A DNA stretch of 64,000 bases, taken from the NCBI RefSeq assembly GCF_013364355.1, contig NZ_CP054931.1, positions 2,294,001 through 2,358,000 on the forward strand. The letters run 5' to 3'. The DNA is from Stenotrophomonas sp. NA06056. Lineage in GTDB: Bacteria; Pseudomonadota; Gammaproteobacteria; Xanthomonadales; Xanthomonadaceae. Position 1 is the first letter of the stretch. Each line of letters opens with the position of its first letter. Of the stretch, positions 53,625-62,294 are shown one piece after another. The notes under the pieces are model-generated. The model saw nothing but the letters and a program-made list of their open reading frames with translations. It made no database searches and was not told where the DNA came from. The translations under genes and the position numbers were made by a program.

Positions 53625-54673
53625 CCCTCCACGCCGAGGAAGGTGAACGGCGCGCTGGGCACGAAGTGCTGCAGCGCATCGCCGGCGAAGGTATTGCGCT
53701 GGTCGCGGCCGAGATCGAGCTTGAGGACCTTGCCGCCGAAATCGACTTTGTTCAGATCCACCCAGAAGGTGTTCGGCGTCAGTGCCGACTCGAAGAAGTA
53801 CAGGCGCCGCTTGTGGTCGGCAACCGTGCGCCAACGGGTGGACGAGATGTTCGGCTCGCCCGGCGTGGTGATGCCGAACGGCACCGACACGTTGCGGATC
53901 ACGCTGAACACACTGGCCAGCGCCTCCACCGGATCTTCCGCTTTCGGAATCGCGTTGATGTAGAACGACGCGCGCGCGAAACGGTCGGCGGAACGATTGG
54001 TGCCAGGCAGCATCACCGTGCCGCCGATCTGCTGCCAGTAGCTGTTCAACGCCAACTGCTGGTCGAAGATCGGCGAATTGGTCATCACCTGGTAGCGGCG
54101 ATCATGGTGGATCACCTGGCGTCCGCCGATGTATTCGACAATGGCGCTGTCACCCGTGGCATCGGACAGCGACAGATGCAGCGTCGCCTGACGGTCCTCG
54201 CCAGGCACTTTGTCGGTGACGATCGAGTACGGCTCGCGCTGCAGGGCGGTCACGGCCTCTTCCACGGTGGCGAAGTTATCGAGCACGTACTGCGCCCACA
54301 ACGAGATCGACAGGCCGGGCTTGCCGCTGCGCTGGGCCGGATATTCCGACTCGACCAGCCACAGCAGGTTGGCGACCAGTCCCTTCTCGTTCATGCCATC
54401 GGTGGTGGAAATGTCATAGCCGGTGGCCACCACGCTGCCGTAGCGCGCCGTCCACGCGATCGATCCCGGCCCCGCCTTTCCGGTGCGCGCGATGCCGCGC
54501 GGCAATACGTAGAGATTGGTGGCCACGTCCACCTTCCAGTCCATCGAGCGGGCGGTGATGACATCGCCGTTGTCGCCCAGGTACACCGCGCGCGTGCAAG
54601 CCATCGCCGGCATCACCGCCGTCGCCAGTGCCATCGCCAACAGTGCGCTGCCCTTCCACTTCATCCGTGCCAT
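53621..54673 (-). CDS. Exported choloylglycine hydrolase / penicillin V acylase family enzyme
   Basis: An Ntn-hydrolase amidase (350 residues). The start at 54673 follows ACGGAGC. The signal peptide ends AVMPAMA, so cleavage exposes Cys26 of CTRAVYLGDNG as the N-terminal nucleophile directly. Other conserved active-site residues are visible in ITARSMDWKVD (Arg, Asp), YQVMTNSPIFDQQL (Asn) and IRNVSVPFG. It belongs to the Gram-negative cluster of the family, several members of which hydrolyse acyl-homoserine lactones as well as penicillin V. The true substrate here is undetermined. Location periplasmic. Confidence 0.88.
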   Translation of the reverse strand: MARMKWKGSALLAMALATAVMPAMACTRAVYLGDNGDVITARSMDWKVDVATNLYVLPRGIARTGKAGPGSIAWTARYGSVVATGYDISTTDGMNEKGLVANLLWLVESEYPAQRSGKPGLSISLWAQYVLDNFATVEEAVTALQREPYSIVTDKVPGEDRQATLHLSLSDATGDSAIVEYIGGRQVIHHDRRYQVMTNSPIFDQQLALNSYWQQIGGTVMLPGTNRSADRFARASFYINAIPKAEDPVEALASVFSVIRNVSVPFGITTPGEPNISSTRWRTVADHKRRLYFFESALTPNTFWVDLNKVDFGGKVLKLDLGRDQRNTFAGDALQHFVPSAPFTFLGVEG

Positions 54674-54736
54674 GTCGTGCTCCGTTCCCCGGGAACGGTG
54701 ATCTGAACCCCATAACGGTGACACGAACGTGAAGCC

Positions 54737-55150
54737 TCAGCGCAGCCAACGATCATGCAGCCAGAATCCGGCCGCCATCGCCGGCACGAACCACAGGGCT
54801 TCGCGTGCTCCCACCGCCAACGCAGCCAACGCGGGACCCGGGCAATAGCCGACCCAGCCCCAGCCGATGCCGAACACTGCCGCGCCCAGCAGCAACCGCC
54901 TGTCGACAGCCGGTGCTGTCGGCAGCTGGAAGCGCTCGCCGCACCATGGTCGTTCCTGCCGCCGCAGCCAGAACTGACCCACTGCGCTGACCAGCAGCGC
55001 CGACGCCAGCACCCAGGCCAGCGTGGGATCGAAGTCGCCCGCCACATCGAGGAAACCCAGCACGCGACGCGGGTCGGTCATGCCGGCCAGCGCCAGGCCA
55101 GCACCGAACAGGCCACCGGCCGCGCCTGCTGCCCACAGTGTGCGGCTCAT
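54737..55150 (-). CDS. YeeE/YedE-family membrane protein, second half of a split transporter
   Basis: A 137-residue inner-membrane protein with about four helices. The conserved segments LFGAGLALAGMTDPRRVLGFLD and GIGWGWVGYCPGPALAAL include the Cys-Pro-Gly-Pro motif of sulfur-transporting YeeE/YedE proteins. ATG at 55150 overlaps the stop of the companion half-gene (ATGA). In the larger YeeE proteins the two halves are fused. The pair probably moves thiosulfate or another reactive sulfur species. Confidence 0.88.
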   Translation of the reverse strand: MSRTLWAAGAAGGLFGAGLALAGMTDPRRVLGFLDVAGDFDPTLAWVLASALLVSAVGQFWLRRQERPWCGERFQLPTAPAVDRRLLLGAAVFGIGWGWVGYCPGPALAALAVGAREALWFVPAMAAGFWLHDRWLR

Positions 55151-55584
55151 GCCAGACCTCCGCCGTGGCGCACCAGGTACGTCGTAAGCATCGCGCAGGC
55201 CATGAACACCAGCACCGCCACCAGTGATCGTCGCGATCCCCGGGCAAGACCACACACACCGTGGCCGCTGGTGCAGCCATTGCCAAGCCGCGTACCGAAG
55301 CCCACCAGGACTCCGGCGCCGATCAGTTGCCAGGCCGGCAGTGCGTCACGCAGCAAGGCGCGTGGCGGTTGTCCCGCACCCGCCTGCCAGCTCAGCACCG
55401 CCGCAGCAGCCAACATCAGTCCGAGCAGGAATGCCCAGCGCCAGCCACGATCACCACGCGGTGCGGCCACTGCGCCGGCGGCGATGCCGCTGATGCCGGC
55501 CACCCGCCCCAGCGTGGCCAGCAGCACCACCGCCGACGCACCGATCAGGCCACCGCCTGCAATCGCGGCCCATGGCAGGTTCAT
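55147..55584 (-). CDS. YeeE/YedE-family membrane protein, first half of a split transporter
   Basis: A 145-residue inner-membrane protein with about four helices. The functional motif GFGTRLGNGCTSGHGVCGLARGS contains the two cysteines that relay sulfur in YeeE-type transporters. It is translationally coupled to the second half. It is divergent from an ArsR-family gene with a 22-bp palindrome in the 87-bp gap. This is the arrangement seen for BigR-controlled sulfur-transport genes in relatives such as Xylella. Confidence 0.89.
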   Translation of the reverse strand: MNLPWAAIAGGGLIGASAVVLLATLGRVAGISGIAAGAVAAPRGDRGWRWAFLLGLMLAAAAVLSWQAGAGQPPRALLRDALPAWQLIGAGVLVGFGTRLGNGCTSGHGVCGLARGSRRSLVAVLVFMACAMLTTYLVRHGGGLA

Positions 55585-55622
55585 GCCCTGCCCCTCTGCA
55601 TCACACGCATCGGCTTGCCCTT

Positions 55623-55644
55623 TAATTTAGATTTCTCTAAATTA
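55623..55644. promoter_or_regulatory. Operator of the BigR-like ArsR regulator
   Basis: A perfect inverted repeat: TAATTTAGA (55623-55631), a TTTC spacer, and TCTAAATTA (55636-55644). It is the only AT-rich stretch in the 87-bp divergent gap and lies 28 bp before the regulator start and 38 bp before the transporter start. One site can repress both genes. Confidence 0.75.
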
Positions 55645-55671
55645 GACTTTTCTGAACTACCCGGTCAAGCC

Positions 55672-55989
55672 ATGCCCAGCAGCATCACCGACAGTGCCGC
55701 GATGGCCACGCATGCCGCACAAGCGGCCGCCCTGCTGAAATCGCTGGCACACCCGGCGCGCTTGCGCGTGTTGTGTCGTCTGGTGGAAGGCGAGGCACCG
55801 GTGCCGGAACTGCTGACCGTCACAGGACTGAGCGCATCGGCGCTGTCACAGCATCTGGCCGTGCTGCGCAATCTGGGTGTAGTGGCAACGCGACGACAGG
55901 CACAGACACTGCACTATCGGCTGCTGGAAGGTCCGGCGCTGGGGGTGCTGCAGGCACTGCACGCGGCCTACTGCACACCGCAACGCTAG
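55672..55989 (+). CDS. ArsR-family thiol-switch repressor (BigR/SqrR-like)
   Basis: A 105-residue winged-helix dimer. The DNA-binding helix is LLTVTGLSASALSQHLAVLRNLGVV. It lacks the CVC motif of arsenic sensors but has Cys35 (VLCRLVEGE) and Cys101 (AAYCTPQR). Their spacing of 66 residues is the same as Cys42 and Cys108 in BigR, which form a disulfide or polysulfide bridge on exposure to hydrogen sulfide or persulfides and release DNA. With the divergent YeeE/YedE pair and the palindrome, it most likely derepresses sulfur export or import in response to reactive sulfur. Confidence 0.86.
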   Translation: MPSSITDSAAMATHAAQAAALLKSLAHPARLRVLCRLVEGEAPVPELLTVTGLSASALSQHLAVLRNLGVVATRRQAQTLHYRLLEGPALGVLQALHAAYCTPQR

Positions 55990-55992
55990 CAA

Positions 55993-56421
55993 TCAGCCCG
56001 CGTTGATCGCCGGTCGCACGACCTCGGTCAACAGATCCACCGCCGTCAGCAATGCACTGTCACCGTTCACCGTGCGGGCGAACCCTGCCCAGTCACCTGC
56101 GGAAAGCTGGCGCAGCAGCGCAGCGTCAACCGGCAACACGCGCATCGCCCAGTACGGAAACTGGCGCTGGCCAACGCGGCCGCGCGCCAGCTCGACGATG
56201 TCGACATGGCTGCCGGCCTGCAGGATGCGCTCATACACCGAATCGATGCCATCGGGCGGGCCTTCGATGTACTGCAGGAAGCGCTCGCCGTCATTCAGCA
56301 GCACACCGGTCACCCCTGCCAGCTTGTTGAAGCGCGCGGCATCCTCCACCAGCGTCTGCAGACGTTCGGCGGTCAGATCCGGTTTGGCCTTGCTGACATA
56401 GGCGATGGCACGCAGTGGCAT
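55993..56421 (-). CDS. BLUF-domain blue-light receptor
   Basis: A stand-alone FAD-binding photoreceptor of 142 residues. ATG at 56421 follows AAAGGA. BLUF core residues are seen: Tyr in LRAIAYVSKA, Asn in DAARFNKLAGVTGVLL, the key Gln in RFLQYIEGP, and the Met of YWAMRVLP. The C-terminal 45 residues are a helical extension, likely for partner contact. No cyclase or EAL domain is fused, so output is by protein interaction. It converges on the ArsR gene and is followed upstream by the signalling cluster, but no operon link is evident. Confidence 0.92.
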   Translation of the reverse strand: MPLRAIAYVSKAKPDLTAERLQTLVEDAARFNKLAGVTGVLLNDGERFLQYIEGPPDGIDSVYERILQAGSHVDIVELARGRVGQRQFPYWAMRVLPVDAALLRQLSAGDWAGFARTVNGDSALLTAVDLLTEVVRPAINAG

Positions 56422-56503
56422 GGAGCGTCCTTTGCAAGAGTGGTGCCACGGTAGCAGTTGCGGACGAGTCCGTCTCACTACGCTCACGCGTCAGCTGAAG
56501 AGT

Positions 56504-57643
56504 TCAGGAAACAACCACACCGCGTCCGTCGTTGCGACGAGGCAGCAGCGCCTCGAACACCACCTGCCCGGCGTCGTTGCGCGCGCTCAACTGCCCACCA
56601 TGCGCACGCACGAACTGGTCAACGATGTACAGGCCAAGCCCCAGGCCGTTGCTCTGGTGGAAGCTTGCCTTGAACGGTTCGAACAGGCGCGGCAGCAATG
56701 CCTCATCGACATGGCCGGCGTTGCGTACACGCAGCGCGACCATGCGGGCATCGCCACCGTCGACCTGCACCTGCACTGCAGCGTCAGCGCCGTGGGTGAG
56801 TGCGTTGCCGACCAGATTGGCGATCACCTGCCCCAAGCGATCCATGTCGCCCTGCAGGGTTGCGTCACCCTGGACGTCCAGCGCGATGCGATCAGCGCGA
56901 TGACCGGCACCGGCCTCCACCAGCACCGCACGCGTCACCTCGGCCAGGTCGCAGGCACCGGTCTGCAGGCGCAGGCCGCCACTGCGGATCCGCGAGAAAT
57001 CCAGCAACTGCTCGACCATGCGCGCCATCCGCAGCGTGCTGGCTTCCAGGTAGCTCAGTGTCTGCTGCGCACCGGGGTTGTCGGCTGGCAGTTCCAGCGA
57101 CAGCTTGTCGGCACACAGCAGGATTGCCGACAGCGGCGTGCGCAGGTCGTGGGTCAGCACCGCGGCCATGGTCTCGTTGAGCTTCAACGCGCGCTCCAGC
57201 GCCTCGTTGCGCGCCTTCAGCAGCTGCCGCTGCTGGTACAGCTCGATGAACACGTTGACCTTGCTGAGGATCACCTGCGGCGCCACCGGCTTGTGCAGGA
57301 AATCCACCGCGCCGGTCTCGTAGCCCTTGAACACCCGCAGCGGATCATCCGGCGAGGCGGTCAGGAAGATGATCGGTACATCGCGGCTGCGCTGCGAGCC
57401 GCGCATCAGCTCGGCCAGCATGAAGCCATCGATCTCCGGCATGTGCACGTCCAGCAGCGCCAGCGCCACCTCGTGCTCCAGCAGCAGTTCCAGCGCCTGC
57501 GCGCCGGATTCGGCCAGCAACAGGTTGACGCCCTCGCGGCGCAGCAGCGCCTGCATGGCCACCAGGTTCTGCGGCACGTCGTCGACGATCAGCAGGTTGA
57601 CCGGCGCCTGCGACTGGGCAGGGTCCGGTGGCAGCAGGTTCAT
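56504..57643 (-). CDS. Receiver-histidine kinase (REC-HisKA-HATPase)
   Basis: A soluble 379-residue kinase with an N-terminal receiver domain (about 15-135: LLIVDDVPQN, phosphorylatable Asp in LALLDVHMPEIDG, FLTA, HKP). A short helix and HisKA follow (AAVLTHDLRTPLSAILL, catalytic His), then HATPase (LVGNALTHG, GLGLGLYIVDQFVRAHGG). ATG at 57643 overlaps the cheB stop by ATGA. The layout receives phosphate and passes signal onward, so it probably acts as the output or relay of the four-gene operon. Confidence 0.9.
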   Translation of the reverse strand: MNLLPPDPAQSQAPVNLLIVDDVPQNLVAMQALLRREGVNLLLAESGAQALELLLEHEVALALLDVHMPEIDGFMLAELMRGSQRSRDVPIIFLTASPDDPLRVFKGYETGAVDFLHKPVAPQVILSKVNVFIELYQQRQLLKARNEALERALKLNETMAAVLTHDLRTPLSAILLCADKLSLELPADNPGAQQTLSYLEASTLRMARMVEQLLDFSRIRSGGLRLQTGACDLAEVTRAVLVEAGAGHRADRIALDVQGDATLQGDMDRLGQVIANLVGNALTHGADAAVQVQVDGGDARMVALRVRNAGHVDEALLPRLFEPFKASFHQSNGLGLGLYIVDQFVRAHGGQLSARNDAGQVVFEALLPRRNDGRGVVVS

Positions 57644-58215
57644 GCAAACAACTCCTTCAGGCGACGACACATCAGTTCAAGGGGCAGCACGGCGTCGGCG
57701 CCGGCGTGCTGCAGGGCGGAGGCCGGCATCATCGATGCCTCGGCCTCCTCGGGGCATTGCAGCCAGGCCTGGCCGCCCGCGGCGCGCACTGCGGCCACGC
57801 CGTCACTGCCATCGCTGCTGGCACCGGTCAGCAGGATCGCCAGCACGCGCGCGCCGAACACGGCTGCGGCAGATTCGAACAGCGGATCGATGGCCGGACG
57901 CGAAAACAGCACCGGTTCGTCCATCGACAGTGCGATGGCCTGCGCGTCCTCCACCAGCAGGTGGTAGTCCGGCGGCGCGAACGTCACCGTTCCCGCCTGC
58001 AGCGGCTGCTTGTCTTCTGCTTCGCGCAGGGTCAGCGCGCAGTACGGCGCCAGCACATCGGCGATTCGGCTGGAACGGTCGCGCGGCAGGTGCAGCACCA
58101 CCAGCACCGGCACCGGCAGGGTGGCCGGCAACGCGCCAAGCACGGTCTGCAAGGCAGCCACGCCACCGGCCGATGCACCGATCACGACCACGTCCGGGCG
58201 GGACATCGGCGCCAT
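57640..58215 (-). CDS. CheB-type methylesterase domain protein without receiver
   Basis: A 191-residue protein equal to the catalytic domain of CheB, which removes methyl esters from glutamates in chemoreceptors. The catalytic Ser is in VVIGASAGGVAAL, the His in LVVLHLPRDRSS and the Asp in LLTGASSDGSDG, where family members more often have TGMGxDG. The usual N-terminal receiver domain is absent, so activity is not controlled by its own phosphorylation. It overlaps cheR by 1 nt (TGATG) and the downstream kinase by ATGA. No chemoreceptor gene is nearby. Confidence 0.9.
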   Translation of the reverse strand: MAPMSRPDVVVIGASAGGVAALQTVLGALPATLPVPVLVVLHLPRDRSSRIADVLAPYCALTLREAEDKQPLQAGTVTFAPPDYHLLVEDAQAIALSMDEPVLFSRPAIDPLFESAAAVFGARVLAILLTGASSDGSDGVAAVRAAGGQAWLQCPEEAEASMMPASALQHAGADAVLPLELMCRRLKELFA

Positions 58216-59039
58216 CAGGCCACCTTCCGGTACAGGCGGTGCTCCCGCGAACAGGCTTCGAACGCATCGTGATGACGACCGAACTGCAGCGACTCCTTGC
58301 TGCCCAGGCCGAGGAAGCCGCGATGCACCAGTGCTTCGCGGAACAACCCCACCGCCCGGTCCTGCAGGTCGCGGTTGAAGTAGATCAGCACATTGCGACA
58401 GGACACCAGGTGCACTTCCGAAAACACCGTGTCGGTGGCCAGGCTGTGATCGGCGAACACCACGTTGCGGCGCAGCTGGCGGTCGAAGACTGCGCCGTCG
58501 TAGGCGGTGGTGTAATAGTCCGACAGCGAACCGGTGCCACCGGCGGCAAGATAGTTCCGGCTGAACTGGGCCAGGCGGTCGATGCCGTAGGCGCCGGCTT
58601 CAGCCGTGGCCAGTGCCGCGGGGTTGATATCGGTGGCGTAGACGATGCTGCGTTCAAGCAACCCTTCCTCGTGCAGCAGGATCGCCAGCGACCACACTTC
58701 CTCGCCGGTACTGCAGCCGGCCACCCACAGCTTCACCGAGGGGTAGGTGCGCAGCACCGGCACCACCTGTTCGCGCATCTGCCGGAAATACTCCGGGTCA
58801 CGGAACATCTCCGAGACCTGCACGGTGAAGAACTGCATGGCCTGGGCGAACAGCTCCGGCTCGTGCAGCAGCCGATGCTGCAGATCCGACAGGCGCTCGC
58901 ACTCGTAACGCTGCATGGCCTGGCTGACGCGACGGCGCAGCGAAGACACCGCATAACTGCGGAAGTCGTAGTGGTAGCGCTGGTACAGCGCTTCCAGCAG
59001 CACCTTCAGCTCCAGGTCGAACAGCGCCTGCTCGTTCAT
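58215..59039 (-). CDS. CheR-type protein-glutamate methyltransferase
   Basis: A SAM-dependent methyltransferase (274 residues). It has an N-terminal helical domain (FDLELKVLLEALYQRYHYDFRSY) and a catalytic domain with LWVAGCSTGEEVWSLAILL (SAM loop), YATDINPAALATAE and SCRNVLIYF. ATG at 59039 overlaps the hybrid kinase stop by ATGA. With CheB it could methylate a sensor whose glutamates are not in a classical receptor; the long coiled coil of the neighbouring kinase is one candidate. Confidence 0.93.
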   Translation of the reverse strand: MNEQALFDLELKVLLEALYQRYHYDFRSYAVSSLRRRVSQAMQRYECERLSDLQHRLLHEPELFAQAMQFFTVQVSEMFRDPEYFRQMREQVVPVLRTYPSVKLWVAGCSTGEEVWSLAILLHEEGLLERSIVYATDINPAALATAEAGAYGIDRLAQFSRNYLAAGGTGSLSDYYTTAYDGAVFDRQLRRNVVFADHSLATDTVFSEVHLVSCRNVLIYFNRDLQDRAVGLFREALVHRGFLGLGSKESLQFGRHHDAFEACSREHRLYRKVA

Positions 59040-62000
59040 TGCCGCGAGCACCAGACCCGGCACAGCGAAACGAGCTTGTCCACGTCGATGGGCTTGGCGA
59101 TGTAGTCGTTGGCACCGGCCTGCAGGCAGCGCTCGCGGTCGTCGGGCATGGCCTTGGCGGTCAGCGCGATGATCGGCAGGTCCTGCAGATGGCGCTGCGC
59201 GCGGATCTCGCGCATCGCCTGCAGGCCATCCTTCTCCGGCATCATGATGTCCATCAGCACCAGATCCACCTCACGCTGGGCCAGCCGATCAACGGCCTCC
59301 TGGCCGTTGCGGGCGATCTCCAGCGTCACCCCCAGCGGTTCCAGCACGCTGGACAGCGCGAAAATGTTGCGCACATCGTCTTCGGCCAGCAGCACGGTGC
59401 GCCCGTCGAGCACGGTGTCGCGGCGGCGCGCTTCGCGCAGCAGGCGCTGCTGGTCGCTGGGCAGGTTGGCTTCCACGCTGTGCAGGAACAGCGTCACTTC
59501 GTCGAGCAGGCGCTCGGGCGAACGCGCGCCCTTGATGATGATGCTCTTGGAGTAGCGGCGCAGGCGCTGCTCTTCCTCGCGGCTGAGGGCACGGCCGGTG
59601 TAGACGATGACCGGCGGGAAGCCGACGTCATCGTTGCCCGCCATGTGCTCCAGCAGGTCGTAGCCGCTGCCGTCGGGCAGCGACAGGTCCATCACCATGC
59701 AGTCGAAGGTGACCGTGCTCAACTGCTCCACCGCCGCCGCCAGGGTTCCCACAGCAGCGATCTGCAGCTGGTCGCGGCCCAGAAGCAGTTCCAGGTTGCG
59801 GCGCAGGTCGTTGTCGTCCTCCACGATCAGCAGGCGGCGCACGTCGCGCTGGCTGGTCTGTTCAAGCTGTTCGATGGCCGCCACCAGGCGTTCGCGCGTG
59901 GTCGGCTTGATCGCAAAGCCGATCGCGCCCAGTTCGCGCGCCACCTGGCTGCGGTCCATGCCCGACACCACGTGCACCGGAATGTGCCGGGTATCGGGGT
60001 TGCGCTTGAGCCGCTCGAGCACGGTCAGGCCGGAGACGTCGGGCAGGCCGATGTCCAGCAGGATGCCATTGGGGCGCAGTTCCGCCGCCAGCGCCAGCGC
60101 CTCTTCGGCGGTGGTGGCCACCACGCAGTCGAAATCGAGTTCGTGCGCCAGGGTCACCAGGGCTTCGGCGAAGACCGCATCATCCTCCACGGCCAGGATC
60201 AGTCGCCCTGCGTGGCGGCGGCGGCCACGGTCATCGGCCACCGTGGCGACCGGCGCGACACTGGATCGCGGGGCGGGCGCTGCCGGTGCCAACGTCGCAG
60301 CGGGCGCCGCCTGCGGGGGCGCGGCGACCGCGGTTTCTGCGGCGACTGCGCCGGTCTCGGTGGTCGGCGCACCCTGCAGGGGCAGCTCGAGAATGAAGCG
60401 GCTGCCGCGGCCCGGCTCGCTGTCCACCTGGATGTCACCGCCCATGCGCACCGCAAGATCGCGCGAGATCGACAGGCCCAGGCCGGTGCCGCCGTAACGG
60501 CGGCGGGTGCTGCCATCGGCCTGGCGGAACGCTTCGAAGATCAGCTGCAACTGGTCGCGCGCGATGCCGATGCCGCTGTCGGAGACCTCGAAGCGGATGC
60601 GGCCATTGCCGCCGTTGCGCACCTGCAGGCTGACCTTGCCGTGCTCGGTGAACTTCAAGGCATTGGCGAGCAGGTTCTTCAGGATCTGCTGCAGGCGCTG
60701 GTTGTCGGCCACCAGCTGGCTGGGGGCCAGGCCATCGGCCTCGATCTGCAGTGCCAGGCCCTTCTGCCGCGCCATCGGCTCGAAGGTCTCGCGCAGCCGC
60801 TGCAGCACGCTGTCGACCACCACCACTTCATCGGCCAGTTCGACGTGCCCTGCTTCGATGCGCGACAGATCGAGGATGTCGTTGATCAGCGCCAACAGGT
60901 CGTTGTTGGAGGACAGGATGGCGCGGGCGTACTTGACCTGTTCGTCGCTGAGCACGCCGTCCTTGTTGTCGGCCAGCAGCTTGGCCAGGATCAATGAACT
61001 GTTCAGTGGCGTGCGCAGCTCGTGCGACATGTTCGCCAGGAACTCGGACTTGTAGCGCGAGGTGGCGGCCAGTTCGTTGCTGTTGCGCACCAGCTGTCCC
61101 TGCGCGACCAGCAGCGCCTGCTTCTGCGCCTCCAGCTCGTGGGTGCGCTCTTCCAGCTGCACATTGCTCTGCTCAAGCTCGGCCTGCTGCTGTTCCAGAT
61201 GGCTCTGCGACTGCATCAGGCTGCGGCTCTGCTCCTCCAGCTCCTCGTTGGCCACGCGCAGCTCTTCCTGCTGTGCCTGCAGCTCTTCACCCTGGCGTTG
61301 CGACTCTTCCAGCAGCGTCACCAACTGCGCACGCAGCAGCGAGGTACGCAAGGCCATGCCGATGGTTTCGGCGCAGCGCTGCAGCAGTTCGTCATCCAGC
61401 GCACGCTGAGCACCGACGGTTGCACGGCCCAGCTCAAGCACGCCCACTATCGCGCCGTCACTGCTGACCGGGGCGAGGATGCGCTCGCGCACAGGTACAC
61501 GGCCCAGGCTCGTCTGCAGCTCCAGCGGCGCCGCTTCACCACCCTGCAGGTGCCGCGCCAGCTGGTCGCGGGCAACCTGCCCTGCCACCCCTTCCTGCAG
61601 GCCCAGCGTGGCCGGAATGCCGGTCGGCAACGCCAGCCCGCCGGTCAGCTGCAGGCGACCGCCTTCCAGCCGGTAGAGCGCACCGACATCGGCCCCCAGC
61701 TGGGTCGCCAGCGTCGACACCGCCGCTTCGGCGATCTGTTCCGGCCCCAGCTCACCGCGCAGGCTGAGCGCCACGGCGTTCTCCGCTTCCTGCAGCCACA
61801 GCGCGCGCATGGCCTCCCGCCGCGCCTGGATGGCACGCGATGCGATCAGCGCGATCATCAGGAAAGCGGCGCCACCGATGGTCCGATTGACGAACGAGAA
61901 GGATGAATTGGTGCTGGCCGGTGCGACGTTGTAGCCCACCGCCAGCAGCACGCAGGCGCTGACGGCAACCACGAAGGGCACCCGGGCACTGCGTTGGAAC

Positions 62001-62143
62001 ACCGTGACGCCGATGGCCATGAAATAGGCCAGCCACACGGCGTAACCCAATGGCACCACCAGCTCCAGCGCGGCCGTAGCCGCCACCAGCACCGCCGACG
62101 TCATCCAGATCCAGCGGTCTCGCGTAGTCGCACCAGGACGCAT
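59036..62143 (-). CDS. Hybrid histidine kinase with GAF, coiled coil and three receiver domains
   Basis: A membrane-anchored kinase of 1035 residues. Order: N-terminal hydrophobic region with several helices (about 10-115), GAF-like domain (about 130-280), and a long Gln/Glu-rich coiled coil (about 290-380). HisKA (FLANMSHELRTPLNSSL) and HATPase (LLANALKFTEHG, RYGGTGLGLSISR) follow, then an Ala/Pro linker. The three C-terminal receivers each keep the acidic pocket and phospho-Asp: LLDIGLPD, VMDLSLPD and LMDIMMPE. No Hpt domain is present. ATG at 62143 (MRPGATTRDRW) is preferred over 62194. It is first of the overlapping operon kinase-cheR-cheB-receiver kinase. Confidence 0.9.
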   Translation of the reverse strand: MRPGATTRDRWIWMTSAVLVAATAALELVVPLGYAVWLAYFMAIGVTVFQRSARVPFVVAVSACVLLAVGYNVAPASTNSSFSFVNRTIGGAAFLMIALIASRAIQARREAMRALWLQEAENAVALSLRGELGPEQIAEAAVSTLATQLGADVGALYRLEGGRLQLTGGLALPTGIPATLGLQEGVAGQVARDQLARHLQGGEAAPLELQTSLGRVPVRERILAPVSSDGAIVGVLELGRATVGAQRALDDELLQRCAETIGMALRTSLLRAQLVTLLEESQRQGEELQAQQEELRVANEELEEQSRSLMQSQSHLEQQQAELEQSNVQLEERTHELEAQKQALLVAQGQLVRNSNELAATSRYKSEFLANMSHELRTPLNSSLILAKLLADNKDGVLSDEQVKYARAILSSNNDLLALINDILDLSRIEAGHVELADEVVVVDSVLQRLRETFEPMARQKGLALQIEADGLAPSQLVADNQRLQQILKNLLANALKFTEHGKVSLQVRNGGNGRIRFEVSDSGIGIARDQLQLIFEAFRQADGSTRRRYGGTGLGLSISRDLAVRMGGDIQVDSEPGRGSRFILELPLQGAPTTETGAVAAETAVAAPPQAAPAATLAPAAPAPRSSVAPVATVADDRGRRRHAGRLILAVEDDAVFAEALVTLAHELDFDCVVATTAEEALALAAELRPNGILLDIGLPDVSGLTVLERLKRNPDTRHIPVHVVSGMDRSQVARELGAIGFAIKPTTRERLVAAIEQLEQTSQRDVRRLLIVEDDNDLRRNLELLLGRDQLQIAAVGTLAAAVEQLSTVTFDCMVMDLSLPDGSGYDLLEHMAGNDDVGFPPVIVYTGRALSREEEQRLRRYSKSIIIKGARSPERLLDEVTLFLHSVEANLPSDQQRLLREARRRDTVLDGRTVLLAEDDVRNIFALSSVLEPLGVTLEIARNGQEAVDRLAQREVDLVLMDIMMPEKDGLQAMREIRAQRHLQDLPIIALTAKAMPDDRERCLQAGANDYIAKPIDVDKLVSLCRVWCSRQ

Positions 62144-62294
62144 GCAGGTCGGTTCCACATTGGAAAAGGGGGGTGATGTTACTCCGTGTCGCATTCAGCC
62201 GCATACGACCAATGGCACGGGCGTTGCGTGCACACCTTCTTCACACTGCACTGCCTACGTTCTCGTGCCTCACACAGGTAATACGCATTTCATC

